DNA of 64,000 bases from Sphingomonas sp. (GTDB lineage: Bacteria; Pseudomonadota; Alphaproteobacteria; Sphingomonadales; Sphingomonadaceae): NCBI RefSeq assembly GCF_019749955.1, contig NZ_JAIEPC010000023.1, positions 1 to 64,000 of the forward strand. Reading direction: 5' to 3'. The notes under the pieces are model-generated. The model did not search any database. It was not told where the DNA came from and saw only the letters and a list, made by a program, of their open reading frames with translations. Positions 18,701-27,095 of this stretch are shown in pieces. How positions within the stretch are numbered: the stretch's first letter is position 1; each line of letters starts with the position of its first letter. Both the position numbers and the translations under genes were made by a program.

Positions 18701-21625
18701 CCCTTTGGGCCGATCCAGATCGCGAGCGGCTCGATCGCCGATCGCTTCGGGCTGTTCGGCGATGGGCCGACCAATAATCATATCAGCGTCCAGATCGACG
18801 GTAATGGCAACATTATCGGCCAGACGCTCGACCCCAATGCCTTTGACGTGCCAGCCGATCCGGCCGCCGTCGCGGCGCCCGAGGCGGCCGCGCCGAGCGC
18901 ACCGACCTCGTTCGACCTGACGCCGATCGTTGCGACCGAAACCGGCATTCTGACGCAGGCAGCGCTCGATGCAGTCGTCGCCGCCGCGATCGAACGCTGG
19001 GTCGCCGCTGGCGTGACCGACGCGCAGCTTGCGGCACTTCAAGCCGTGCGGTTCGACATCGCCGACCTGCCCGGTATCTATCTGGGCTCATCTTCGGCCA
19101 ATGGCATTCAACTCGATAGCGATGGCGCAGGCTTTGGCTGGTTCATCGACGGGACGCCGGGCGACGATGTCGAATTCGGCGGCACCGGCACCGCATTGAC
19201 CGGGCTGAACGGCATCGCTGCGACGCGGATCGATTTGCTGACGGTGGTGCTGCACGAACTCGGCCACGCGATCGGCCTCGAAGACACCTATCTGTCGACC
19301 AACAGCAGCAATCTGCTCTATGGCTATATCAACCCCGGCGAACGCCGCCTGCCCGCCGCAGGCCAGGCCAATGGCGCGGTACCCGGCAGCGTAACGGGCG
19401 AAGCCTTTGCGCTCGGCGCGACCGCGATCGGGACGCTCGCAGCGGGGCGTGCGGTAGAGATCATTTTCGACTCAACGATCAATGCGCTGACGAACCAGGT
19501 GATCACCAACCCGACTTCAGCGTCGGTTATCTCCGGGACAAACTTCGCGACGGTCAATTCAAACACCCAGACGCTGACGCTCGATACGCTGACGTTGGGC
19601 GGATCGGTGTTCATCGATACCAACCGCGATGGCATCCAGAATAATGGCGAAGTCGGCCCGAGCGGCGTCGCGCTAGCATTGTTTGCCGATACCAATGGCA
19701 ATAACGTGTTTGATTTGGGGATCGACACTTCTATCACCACCTCAGCAACGGGCGCAAATGGTGTGTATAGCTTCGGCTCACTCGCACCAGGCAACTACAT
19801 CGTGCGCGTCGAGAGCTCCGCGCTGACGGCTGGCGGTGCGCTCGTTGGCCGGGCGTCAACGATCAGCGGCGGCGACCCCGACAATAATATTGCAAATGAC
19901 AGTAATGGCGGCCTGGTCACCCTGAATACCGTGACGAGCCAAGCGATTACGCTTGCTTACAATACCGAGCCGACCGCCGGCACCGGCAATGATACCAACA
20001 ATACGCTAGGTTTTGGCTTCATTACGCCGAGCGTCGCCGGGCCAGATCTCGGCACGGTTTCGGAAAACACCACAACGGCTATCTCTATCCTCATCAACGA
20101 CACCGATCCAGTGTTGGGCGCGCCGTCTATCAACCAGATCAACGGCGTGACGTTGACGGCAGGCCAGAGCACCACGCTCGCGTCGGGCGCGATTGTAACG
20201 CGCAATGCCGACAATACGCTGACCTATAATCCGAACGGCCAGTTCAACTATCTCGTCTCGGCGGCAACAGCAGCCGCGACGGGCGCGGTGAATGGCAGCG
20301 TGGTCGACACCTTCGGCTATACGCTCGTCGGTGGCGGCAGCGCGACCGTGAGTGTCACTGTGAATGGCGTCGACGGTCCCGGGGATCAACTGCGCGGCAA
20401 TGCCGGCAACAACACGCTGACCGGCACCAACGGCGTCGACTTCTTCAACCTGTCGCAGGGCGGCAACGATACGGTATCGGGCGGCGCGAGCAACGACGCC
20501 TTTTATTTCGGCGCTGCCTTTGCGGCGGGCGACATCGTCGATGGCGGCACCGGCACCAATGATCAAGTCGGGCTGCAAGGCAATTATAGCTACAACTTTG
20601 CTGCCAATCAGCTGACCAATGTCGAAGTGATCGCGCTGCTGTCGAGCACCGTGAACACTTATGGCGGCGGCAGCGGCACACCGTACAACTACAGCCTTGT
20701 CATGAACGACGGAAACGTCGCGGCCGGTCAGGAGCTGGTGGTTTTTGCAGGCGGCCTCGCGGTCGGCGAGAATTTTCAGCTCAACGCCTCGTCCGAAACC
20801 GACGGCAGCTACCGAGTCTATGCTGGCCGGGGCGCTGACACGATCGCCACGGGCGCCGGCAATGACGGCATCTATTTCGGCCCGGCCGCTTTCGATCCGA
20901 ATACCGATACGGTGAACGGCGGTGCTGGCACCAACGACCAAGTCGCGCTCGACGGCAATTATACCACGACGATATTTGGCGTGAATTTCCAGAACGTCGA
21001 AGTGCTCGCACTGCTGCGCGGTGTTACCGGCGATCTGGCCAACTATAATCTGACCTTTGTCGATGCCGTGGTCGGCGCGGGCCAGACCTTCACCGTGTTC
21101 GCGCTGCCCGTTGAGACCAATCTCACGCTCAATGCGTCGGCCGAAACGGACGGCAATTACATCATCACGGGCGGCCAAGCGAACGACACCATCACCACGG
21201 GCGCGGGCAATGACCGCATTTTCGGCGGCCTCGGCGCCGATGTGCTTACCGGTGGCGCAGGTGCCGATACGTTCCTTTATAATGGCGTCAGCGAATCAAC
21301 CGGCGCGACGTTCGACCGGATCGTCGGCTTTGTGTCCGGACAAGACCGTTTCGATGTCACCAGCACGATCACCAGCATCGGCGCCACGGTGGGCGCTGGT
21401 AACCTGTCGACGGCAAGCTTCAATACCGATCTGGCAGCCGTGATCGGTGCGGGTCAGCTCGCCGTTGGCCAGGCCGTGTTGTTCACGGCGACCGGCGGCA
21501 CCTTTGCCGGCAGCACCTTCCTGATCGTCGACGGGGACGGCGTTGCAGGCTATCAGGCGAACAGCGATTATGTGTTCCTGCTGTCGACGCCGCCTGCCTC
21601 GCTCACCGTGGCCGATTTTATCTGA
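15734..21625 (+). CDS. giant multidomain beta-helix / metzincin-like / RTX-type secreted protein (1963 aa)
   Basis: Cadherin-like N-term, long Asn/Thr/Gly-rich beta-helix, HELGHAIGLED zinc site, SdrD-B-like GGSVFIDTNRDGIQNNGE, RTX-like GGLGADVLTGGAGADTFLY near C-term; no Sec signal peptide. Confidence 0.88.
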   Translation: MAVTITGTRTQQFAPGGDTDGDGVFDPGELVRVILRIVNSGTTDATGVSASDPFNGTVLNPGTVRITPIAVNDAFNITGNVPITFTAAQLLGNDLDPLGNTATLQVTAVSGATNGSIVNNGNGTFTFTPTTGLDVGQSASFQYTITDAEGLTNVTGFNGVVTLNITDVVWHVDSAYAGANGVSDGSFLRPFTSLTELNGVTGDGTTNDDVDAANEAIFINNRGTNYAAGITLEAGQRLFGDGASVSANGTALGVSGSNSTINFSGNGITLASNNTISGISLNGTAAGGTGITDSGASVGTLNISGTTISGTGRALAIQNGGALNAAFDALSSNGSSTQGVIITGGATGTLSATGGTIGNATGSGFQIGTSGAAGSGGSVAVTYGGTIANATGAAVEVQNHTANAITFSGSIIDSAGGTTSQIIVNGNTGGSVTFSNSLNLQTTSAAAVNLTNNTGATINFNTSGNGLDIVTSGGQGFVATGGGTVNVTGAGNTVASLSGTGVNLANTTIGGSGVRFDSVATTGASSGIILNNTGSGVFTVSGTGSVASGGTILNSTSNGISLNNTGPVSLTNMVVTGSGADGINGTTVNGLTLSGVRVLNNGNAAGERGVYINGLNGTATITGSTFSGNADHNVNLINNAGTLNLTVTTSTFSNSNNATTGNDGLLLESNGTATTTASITGSTFDNNRGDHFQFATNGTGGAGGSQNNLTFSGNTLTTSNAANILGGGVTISPSGGDDLVAAINNNTITGTVSGAAINLVGVSTVSGGNIQATIQGNTIGTAGVANSGTSGGAFGINAEVNGNGIVTTLINNNIVREVSGNFGIAATARAGTGTGGTLNATITNNTVTATATAGLINGINVTAGVSTGGDRETLNAQISGNTINAGLSTNIRVRALSNTTAGGLATFNLRGYTGGATDTAAVGTYVSGQNGGTTASAATLANNTASFNNTPGGAAPTLPGTPASPLLAVVQLPQPGAGDFGISSTSSPLPFGPIQIASGSIADRFGLFGDGPTNNHISVQIDGNGNIIGQTLDPNAFDVPADPAAVAAPEAAAPSAPTSFDLTPIVATETGILTQAALDAVVAAAIERWVAAGVTDAQLAALQAVRFDIADLPGIYLGSSSANGIQLDSDGAGFGWFIDGTPGDDVEFGGTGTALTGLNGIAATRIDLLTVVLHELGHAIGLEDTYLSTNSSNLLYGYINPGERRLPAAGQANGAVPGSVTGEAFALGATAIGTLAAGRAVEIIFDSTINALTNQVITNPTSASVISGTNFATVNSNTQTLTLDTLTLGGSVFIDTNRDGIQNNGEVGPSGVALALFADTNGNNVFDLGIDTSITTSATGANGVYSFGSLAPGNYIVRVESSALTAGGALVGRASTISGGDPDNNIANDSNGGLVTLNTVTSQAITLAYNTEPTAGTGNDTNNTLGFGFITPSVAGPDLGTVSENTTTAISILINDTDPVLGAPSINQINGVTLTAGQSTTLASGAIVTRNADNTLTYNPNGQFNYLVSAATAAATGAVNGSVVDTFGYTLVGGGSATVSVTVNGVDGPGDQLRGNAGNNTLTGTNGVDFFNLSQGGNDTVSGGASNDAFYFGAAFAAGDIVDGGTGTNDQVGLQGNYSYNFAANQLTNVEVIALLSSTVNTYGGGSGTPYNYSLVMNDGNVAAGQELVVFAGGLAVGENFQLNASSETDGSYRVYAGRGADTIATGAGNDGIYFGPAAFDPNTDTVNGGAGTNDQVALDGNYTTTIFGVNFQNVEVLALLRGVTGDLANYNLTFVDAVVGAGQTFTVFALPVETNLTLNASAETDGNYIITGGQANDTITTGAGNDRIFGGLGADVLTGGAGADTFLYNGVSESTGATFDRIVGFVSGQDRFDVTSTITSIGATVGAGNLSTASFNTDLAAVIGAGQLAVGQAVLFTATGGTFAGSTFLIVDGDGVAGYQANSDYVFLLSTPPASLTVADFI

Positions 21626-21657
21626 TGCAGCGGCGGCGCGGGGGGCGCCGCCAATGC

Positions 21658-22239
21658 TCAGGCCGTTATCGGCACTGCGACCAAGGCGGCACGCGCTTCC
21701 GCTAAGCCGGCGGCAAAGGCCGCGTCGTCGCCAGTTGCCCGCGCAATGATCAGCGCACCTTCTATCCGGCTCACGGCGGCCAAGGCGGCAGCGTGGGCGG
21801 TTGCTGGCTCCGCGCCGGTCGCGATCAAGGCATCGCAGACGGCATCGATCCATTCGCTCAGCGCGGAACCCAGTTCGGTGCGAACCGAATCGGGCGCGCC
21901 CGGCATCGTCATGGCGGCAATCAGGCAAGGCGCGCCACCCCCGCTGAACAACTGGTCGACGCCCGCAATCATCCGGTCGACGCGGGCCTCGCGGTCGCCC
22001 TCGGCAAGCGTCGGCGCGACGACATTGGCTTGCAGCCACGCGCGCGCACTGCGCGCAACGGCGAGCGCCATTTCGTCCTTGCCGCCGGGAAAGTGATGAT
22101 AAAGGCTCGACCGGCCAAGCCCGGTACGCTGGGTTATGTCGCCGATCGAAACGCCTTCAAATCCGCGCGTCCGAAACAGATCATAGAGCGCATCCATCAA
22201 GGCATCGCGGGTGTTTTCGGATCGGGGCGACGTGGTCAT
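21658..22239 (-). CDS. TetR/AcrR family transcriptional regulator
   Basis: N-terminal HTH ALYDLFRTRGFEGVSIGDITQRTGLGRSSLYHHFPGGKDEM. Confidence 0.93.
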   Translation of the reverse strand: MTTSPRSENTRDALMDALYDLFRTRGFEGVSIGDITQRTGLGRSSLYHHFPGGKDEMALAVARSARAWLQANVVAPTLAEGDREARVDRMIAGVDQLFSGGGAPCLIAAMTMPGAPDSVRTELGSALSEWIDAVCDALIATGAEPATAHAAALAAVSRIEGALIIARATGDDAAFAAGLAEARAALVAVPITA

Positions 22240-22310
22240 GCGGCTGTTTTACGGTGAATATGGACGGCGGCAAGCCGGGAAGGCGCGGATCACCCTCCCG
22301 GCATGTCTAC

Positions 22311-22856
22311 TCAGCCGACGATTTCGGCGACGGGGAAGTCGAGGTCGGTCTTGAACACTTCGTTGACATAGTTGGTCAGCGTGTTGAGCGCGACATGGCC
22401 GACGATCTCGAGGATCTGGGCGTCGGTGTAACCAGCGGCGCGCACCGCTTCGACTTCGGCCGCGTCGACAGCGCCGCGCTTTTCGGTGATCGACTTGGCG
22501 AACACGATCGCGGCATTGGTGAAGGCGTCGGTCGAGCCGCCCTGGCGGTTGGCAGCGATTTCATCGTCGCCGACCTTCAGCAGGTTCTTGGCGATATAGC
22601 CGTGCGCCGAGTTGCAATAGGTGCAGTGGTTCACATTGGCGACCGCGAGCGCAATTGCTTCGCGCGTCTTGGGCTTCAACGCGCCCTTGCCGAGCGCGCC
22701 GCCCAGCGAGAGAAGGCCGTCGAGTGTCGCCGGGCTGTTGGCGACCAGACGGTGGAGATTGGGAACGGTGCCGAGTGCGGCCTGAACCGTGGCGAGCAAC
22801 GGCTGGGCAGCGGCGGGGGCATCAGCGGCGGTAGCGGGAATTGAGATACGTGCCAT
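22311..22856 (-). CDS. carboxymuconolactone decarboxylase / AhpD-like family protein
   Basis: REAIALAVANVNHCTYCNSAH (CxxC...H) AhpD-type motif. Confidence 0.92.
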   Translation of the reverse strand: MARISIPATAADAPAAAQPLLATVQAALGTVPNLHRLVANSPATLDGLLSLGGALGKGALKPKTREAIALAVANVNHCTYCNSAHGYIAKNLLKVGDDEIAANRQGGSTDAFTNAAIVFAKSITEKRGAVDAAEVEAVRAAGYTDAQILEIVGHVALNTLTNYVNEVFKTDLDFPVAEIVG

Positions 22857-22911
22857 GAGACATTCCTTCGTGAGGGCCGCATCAGTGCGGACGGACAGCA
22901 GATAGAGTGGT

Positions 22912-22923
22912 CCGAACGTTCGG
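22912..22923. promoter_or_regulatory. candidate TetR operator (perfect 12-bp palindrome CCGAACGTTCGG)
   Basis: Palindrome about 55 bp upstream of the AhpD-like gene, which precedes tetR on the same strand. Confidence 0.55.
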
Positions 22924-22971
22924 TCTAGAAACAGATCAATGCCTGTAACAAAGAAAAACTATCATCTTGGG

Positions 22972-23184
22972 TCACGCTGTGGTGCGCGGTGCCAGGTCGA
23001 CGTTCGGATGCGGCAGGCGCTTATCGCTGTGATCGCTGGGGTCGAACGGCCGCCAGCCATTGAGGTCGCGGATCAACGGCTTGCTGCACCCGCGACAGGC
23101 GCCGCGCATGCTGACCGAATCGTTCCAGACGCGCCGACGATTGATTCGATGTTGTCCGAAAAGGCACTTGATCACTTGCACCAC
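22972..23184 (-). CDS. small hypothetical protein with CxxC motif
   Basis: 70-aa ORF MVQVIKCLFGQHRINRRRVWNDSVSMRGACRGCSKPLIRDLNGWRPF; zinc-ribbon-like. Confidence 0.55.
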   Translation of the reverse strand: MVQVIKCLFGQHRINRRRVWNDSVSMRGACRGCSKPLIRDLNGWRPFDPSDHSDKRLPHPNVDLAPRTTA

Positions 23185-23283
23185 GATCGACCCCCTGCCC
23201 GGATAAGCAGCGGTGCCCTAGCAGCTCAAGATGACAGATATGCGCTCGCGCCCGCCGAAAACGGCCAATCGAGCCGCGCGGGC

Positions 23284-23646
23284 CTAGTCGCGCGGCGCCT
23301 CGCGCAATAGTGCCGCCATCGCCGCCAGATCATCGGTGGCAGCGGCCGCAAGCCGCGCTTCCATCGCCCGGTAGCGCGCGAGCACGGCATGGCCCGTCGC
23401 CGAGACGCGGGCACCGCGCCCTGCCCCGCCCCCCGCCTGTGCCTCCACCAGCTTGTCGACGAAGCATCGGTTCATGCTGTCGACCAGCAACCAGGTGCGG
23501 CGATAGCTCATCCCGAGCACGCGGCCCGCCGCCGAGATCGACCCCGTGCGATCGATCGCCTCAAGCAGATCGGCCTTGCCCGGCCCCATCGCGGGTTCGT
23601 CGCCACAGAAAATCTGGGCCTTCAATTTGAGTGGTCCGACGCGCAT
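23284..23646 (-). CDS. ModE-type winged-helix transcriptional regulator (N-terminal domain only)
   Basis: GPGKADLLEAIDRTGSISAAGRVLGMSYRRTWLLVDSMN typical of ModE N-term; no molybdate-binding domain follows. Confidence 0.82.
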   Translation of the reverse strand: MRVGPLKLKAQIFCGDEPAMGPGKADLLEAIDRTGSISAAGRVLGMSYRRTWLLVDSMNRCFVDKLVEAQAGGGAGRGARVSATGHAVLARYRAMEARLAAAATDDLAAMAALLREAPRD

Positions 23647-23709
23647 GGTGCAGGCTAGGCGCAGCAACAGGCACGACGCAAGATGCGCGCGCCAGATGGG
23701 GGAGATGTC

Positions 23710-24237
23710 ATGCCGCTCTACGAACTCGACGGGCAACGCCCGGTGCTCGACCCTGCGGGTGCCTGGGTCGCACCGAGTGCCGATCTGATCGGCGACGTGC
23801 GGCTCGGGGCCGATGCGAGCGTGTGGTTCGGCGCCGTGATTCGCGGCGACAACACGCCGATCATCGTCGGGCCACGCAGCAATGTGCAGGAAGGCGCAAT
23901 GCTCCATTCGGACCCCGGCGCGCCGCTGACGATCGGCAGCGATTGCACGATCGGCCACCACGCCATCCTGCACGGCTGCACGATCGGCGATCTTGTGCTG
24001 ATCGGCATGGGCGCGATCGTGCTCAATCGCGCGGTGATTGGCGAAGGATCGATCGTCGGCGCGGGCGCGCTGGTGACCGAGGGCAAGAGCTTTCCGCCCA
24101 ACAGCCTGATCATCGGCAGCCCGGCGCGGGTTGTCCGCACGCTCGACGACGCGTCGGCGGCGATGCTGCGCGTGTCGGCGCAGCATTATGTCGAGAAGAG
24201 CCGTGCCGGTGCGGTGGGGCTGACACGGATCGACTAG
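23710..24237 (+). CDS. gamma-carbonic anhydrase family protein (left-handed beta-helix hexapeptide)
   Basis: SVWFGAVIRGDNTPIIVGPRSNVQEGAMLHSDPG...IGHHAILHGCTIGD...IGMGAIVLN. Confidence 0.95.
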   Translation: MPLYELDGQRPVLDPAGAWVAPSADLIGDVRLGADASVWFGAVIRGDNTPIIVGPRSNVQEGAMLHSDPGAPLTIGSDCTIGHHAILHGCTIGDLVLIGMGAIVLNRAVIGEGSIVGAGALVTEGKSFPPNSLIIGSPARVVRTLDDASAAMLRVSAQHYVEKSRAGAVGLTRID

Positions 24238-24273
24238 TGCGGCTCGGGACCATGCCGCCCCCTCCCTACCGCT

Positions 24274-24352
24274 TGCCCTGAGCTTGTCGAAGGGCCGTCC
24301 TTCTTTCTCCTGCCGCCGGTAGAAGAAGGACGGTGCTTCGACAAGCTCAGCA
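24274..24352. repeat. REP-like imperfect inverted repeat (type A, CTGAGCTTGTCGAAG)
   Basis: Arms TGCCCTGAGCTTGTCGAAGGGCCGTCCTTCTT / AAGAAGGACGGTGCTTCGACAAGCTCAGCA; second copy at 60615. Confidence 0.85.
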
Positions 24353-24393
24353 CGACCGGTTCACGGGTAAGTCCCTTCAGCGCAACCTCTCCC

Positions 24394-26991
24394 CTAGCTC
24401 CCCGCGAGCCACGCCGCCGTCGCCGCGCGCAGCCGGTCCGCCGCCGCCTTGCGCACCGCAATTGCCGTCAGCGCGCGCTTGGCGCCGCCGCGTGATGCTT
24501 CGGGCAAGTTCTTTTCCGCAAAGGCCTGGATCTTGCCCGGCATCGCTGGATTGTTCGACCGGCTCCCGAGCGCGACGATGAAGCCGGCGCGCGTGCTGGT
24601 TTCGAGCAGGCCGTTGACGAGGTCGAGATTGGCGACGGCAAAATCGAACGCCATGTCGGGATGCCGCCCGGAAATCGCGCCGAGCAGTTCGGCCTTTTGC
24701 GGCGCGGTGAAGTCGCTCGCCTTGACCAGATCGAGCGCGCGCGTCGCGAGTGCATCGTCGCGCGCGGTGCCGAGCAGGCGGATATAGCCGTTCTTGGCGA
24801 CCGGATTGTTGGTCGCCTTGGTGATCGACAAAAGCGCATCCCATTCGGCAGGGGTCGCATTGACGGCATAGGTTGTCAGAATCGGCTGGCGGATCGCGGG
24901 CGGAATCGCGTTCGGATCGGTCGCGAGCGCGGTGACATAGCGCCGCGCCTGCGCCGCAACGTCAGGATCACCTGCCAGGCCGAGTCGGGTCACAAGTGTT
25001 TCGCGCAAATTGGTGACGATCGGCGCTTCATCGGCTTGGGCGGCAAAGCCGACGCGCGCCATCACCGGCGCGAGCAGCTTGATGGTCCGCGCGCGGAGCG
25101 GCGCTTCAAGGTCGGTTTGCGCGTAGAGGCCTGACAGACCGCCAATATCATCGGCGACGCTGTCCCATTCGAGCGGATTGGCGTCGGGCGTCACCGCACC
25201 GACCAAATCGAAATAGCGCGCCAGGCTCTGATCGCCCGATGCCGCGAGCGCGAAGTCGTCGCCCAGCGTGCCGAGCCGGTCGGCGACCGACAGCTTGGCG
25301 TAATCACGCACCAACACGGCATGCGCCGCGTCATCATATTGCACGCGCACGTAGCTGCCCTTGCCCAGATTGGCGATCACCGGGCCGCAGCCCGCGATCG
25401 AGACCGTGTAGGGCGCGTCCTGCTTGACCAAGGTCTTGGTCGGCGCGCCGCCCAAGGTCGCGATCGTCAGCGGCACTTGCCAGCGCTGCGGGACTTTCGA
25501 CGCCGCATCGAGGCCGAAGCGTGATTGGGTAAGCGTCACGCTCGTGCTGCCACCGCTGCACTGCGCGCCCGACACCGCGATCAGCGGCACGCCGCCCTGC
25601 AAGGTGAAGTCGTGCGCGAAGCCCTTCACCGGCATGCTCGACGTGGCTTCGAGCTCGGTCCAGAGCTGGTCGGTCTCAGTATTCCCGTACTTATACTTCG
25701 CCATGTAGCGGCGGATACCCGCGCGAAAGGCGTCGGCGCCGAGCGTCGATTCGATCATGCCGATGACCGCCTGACCCTTTTGATAGGTGATGCCATCGAA
25801 CGCTTCGCCGATCTGGTCAACCGTCTCGACCTTGCGGATGATCGGGTGGGTCGCGGCGGTCGAATCGGCGCCCATCGCGCCTTCGCGGTCCTGCGATATG
25901 GCAGTTTCGCGCGCGAACCATTCGGGGTTCAGGTCGCCGCTCGCCTTATTCTCCATCCACGAGGCAAAGCCCTCGTTGAGCCAGAGATCGTCCCACCAGC
26001 GCATCGTCACCAGATCGCCGAACCATTGGTGCGCCATTTCGTGCGCAACCGTGATGAAAATGCCCTGCTTGCCGCTCACCGTCGCGCGCTTGGGGTCATA
26101 GAGCACGGTCGGCTCGAAGTAGAAAATCGCGCCCCAATTCTCCATCGCGCCGAAGAATTGCGACGAGCCCGGTCCGGCGATCATGTCGAGCTTGGGCAAT
26201 GGATAAGGCTGGCCGAAATAGTCGTTGTAATAGGTCAGCAACCGCTTGGCCGAGGCGAGCGCATAATCGCCCTGATCGACCACACCGCGCCGGGTGATGA
26301 TGCCGATCTCGGTCTTGCCCGCCATCACCGTCTTGCGCTCGACATCGCCCATGCCGAAGAACAGCAGGTAGGACGACATCACGGGGGTCTCGGCAAAGCT
26401 GAAGAGCTGGCGCCCATCGGTGAGGCGCGACACAGTCGCGGGCATGTTGGAATAGGCAAGCTGCTTGGCCGGCGCCACCGCCGACAGCTTGAACTTCGCC
26501 TTGAACGCCGGTTCATCGAACATCGGCGCAAAGCGGCGCGCATCGGGCGCCTCAAACTGCGTCGCCAGCATCCGCTCCGCCGTGCCGTCTGGATTCTTGT
26601 AATCGATCGCGAAGAATCCCGCGGCGGTATCATTGATCTTGCCCGACCAGACGAAACCGAGCGTGTGTGCACCGGGCTTGAGCGCCGTCGCCGGGGTCAG
26701 CGTTACCTGCTGCTTGGCGGTATCGAACGCGATGCGCGCGGGCTTGCCGTCGATCGTCGCGCGGGTGATTTTCAGATCGGCGGCGTTGAGCGTGATCGTC
26801 TTGGTCTTGGGTTTCACCAAAACCGTGATCGTTTCGCGCCCGGTGAAGGTCTTGGCCTGCGCATTGGGATCGATCGTGATGTCGTAACGGGTCGGGGTGA
26901 CATTGCCGGGCAATTGCCCCACCGCCAGCGCGGGGGCGGACACCGTCGCCATCAGACCCGTCAAAGCCAAGCGCTGCAGGAACGAACCCAT
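24394..26991 (-). CDS. M1 family metallopeptidase (aminopeptidase)
   Basis: Signal peptide; GAMENWGAIFY; HEMAHQWFGDLVTMRWWDDLWLNEGFASW. Confidence 0.95.
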   Translation of the reverse strand: MGSFLQRLALTGLMATVSAPALAVGQLPGNVTPTRYDITIDPNAQAKTFTGRETITVLVKPKTKTITLNAADLKITRATIDGKPARIAFDTAKQQVTLTPATALKPGAHTLGFVWSGKINDTAAGFFAIDYKNPDGTAERMLATQFEAPDARRFAPMFDEPAFKAKFKLSAVAPAKQLAYSNMPATVSRLTDGRQLFSFAETPVMSSYLLFFGMGDVERKTVMAGKTEIGIITRRGVVDQGDYALASAKRLLTYYNDYFGQPYPLPKLDMIAGPGSSQFFGAMENWGAIFYFEPTVLYDPKRATVSGKQGIFITVAHEMAHQWFGDLVTMRWWDDLWLNEGFASWMENKASGDLNPEWFARETAISQDREGAMGADSTAATHPIIRKVETVDQIGEAFDGITYQKGQAVIGMIESTLGADAFRAGIRRYMAKYKYGNTETDQLWTELEATSSMPVKGFAHDFTLQGGVPLIAVSGAQCSGGSTSVTLTQSRFGLDAASKVPQRWQVPLTIATLGGAPTKTLVKQDAPYTVSIAGCGPVIANLGKGSYVRVQYDDAAHAVLVRDYAKLSVADRLGTLGDDFALAASGDQSLARYFDLVGAVTPDANPLEWDSVADDIGGLSGLYAQTDLEAPLRARTIKLLAPVMARVGFAAQADEAPIVTNLRETLVTRLGLAGDPDVAAQARRYVTALATDPNAIPPAIRQPILTTYAVNATPAEWDALLSITKATNNPVAKNGYIRLLGTARDDALATRALDLVKASDFTAPQKAELLGAISGRHPDMAFDFAVANLDLVNGLLETSTRAGFIVALGSRSNNPAMPGKIQAFAEKNLPEASRGGAKRALTAIAVRKAAADRLRAATAAWLAGS

Positions 26992-27095
26992 TTGCAATAC
27001 TCCGCAATTTAATTTCCGCCGTTCCTTAAGCGATTTACGCGCCAATGCAATTGGCGCCCGCTGGACAGAAGATTCGGTTGCGCTATGAAACCAAC

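Noticed and set aside
20006-21178. 390-aa minus-strand ORF
   Set aside because: Complement of the giant RTX-type gene; no domain signature.
24234-24461. 75-aa minus ORF containing VVLSLSKHRPSS
   Set aside because: Classic spurious ORF from translating a REP element.
25525-27012. 495-aa plus-strand ORF
   Set aside because: Complement frame of the M1 peptidase gene.
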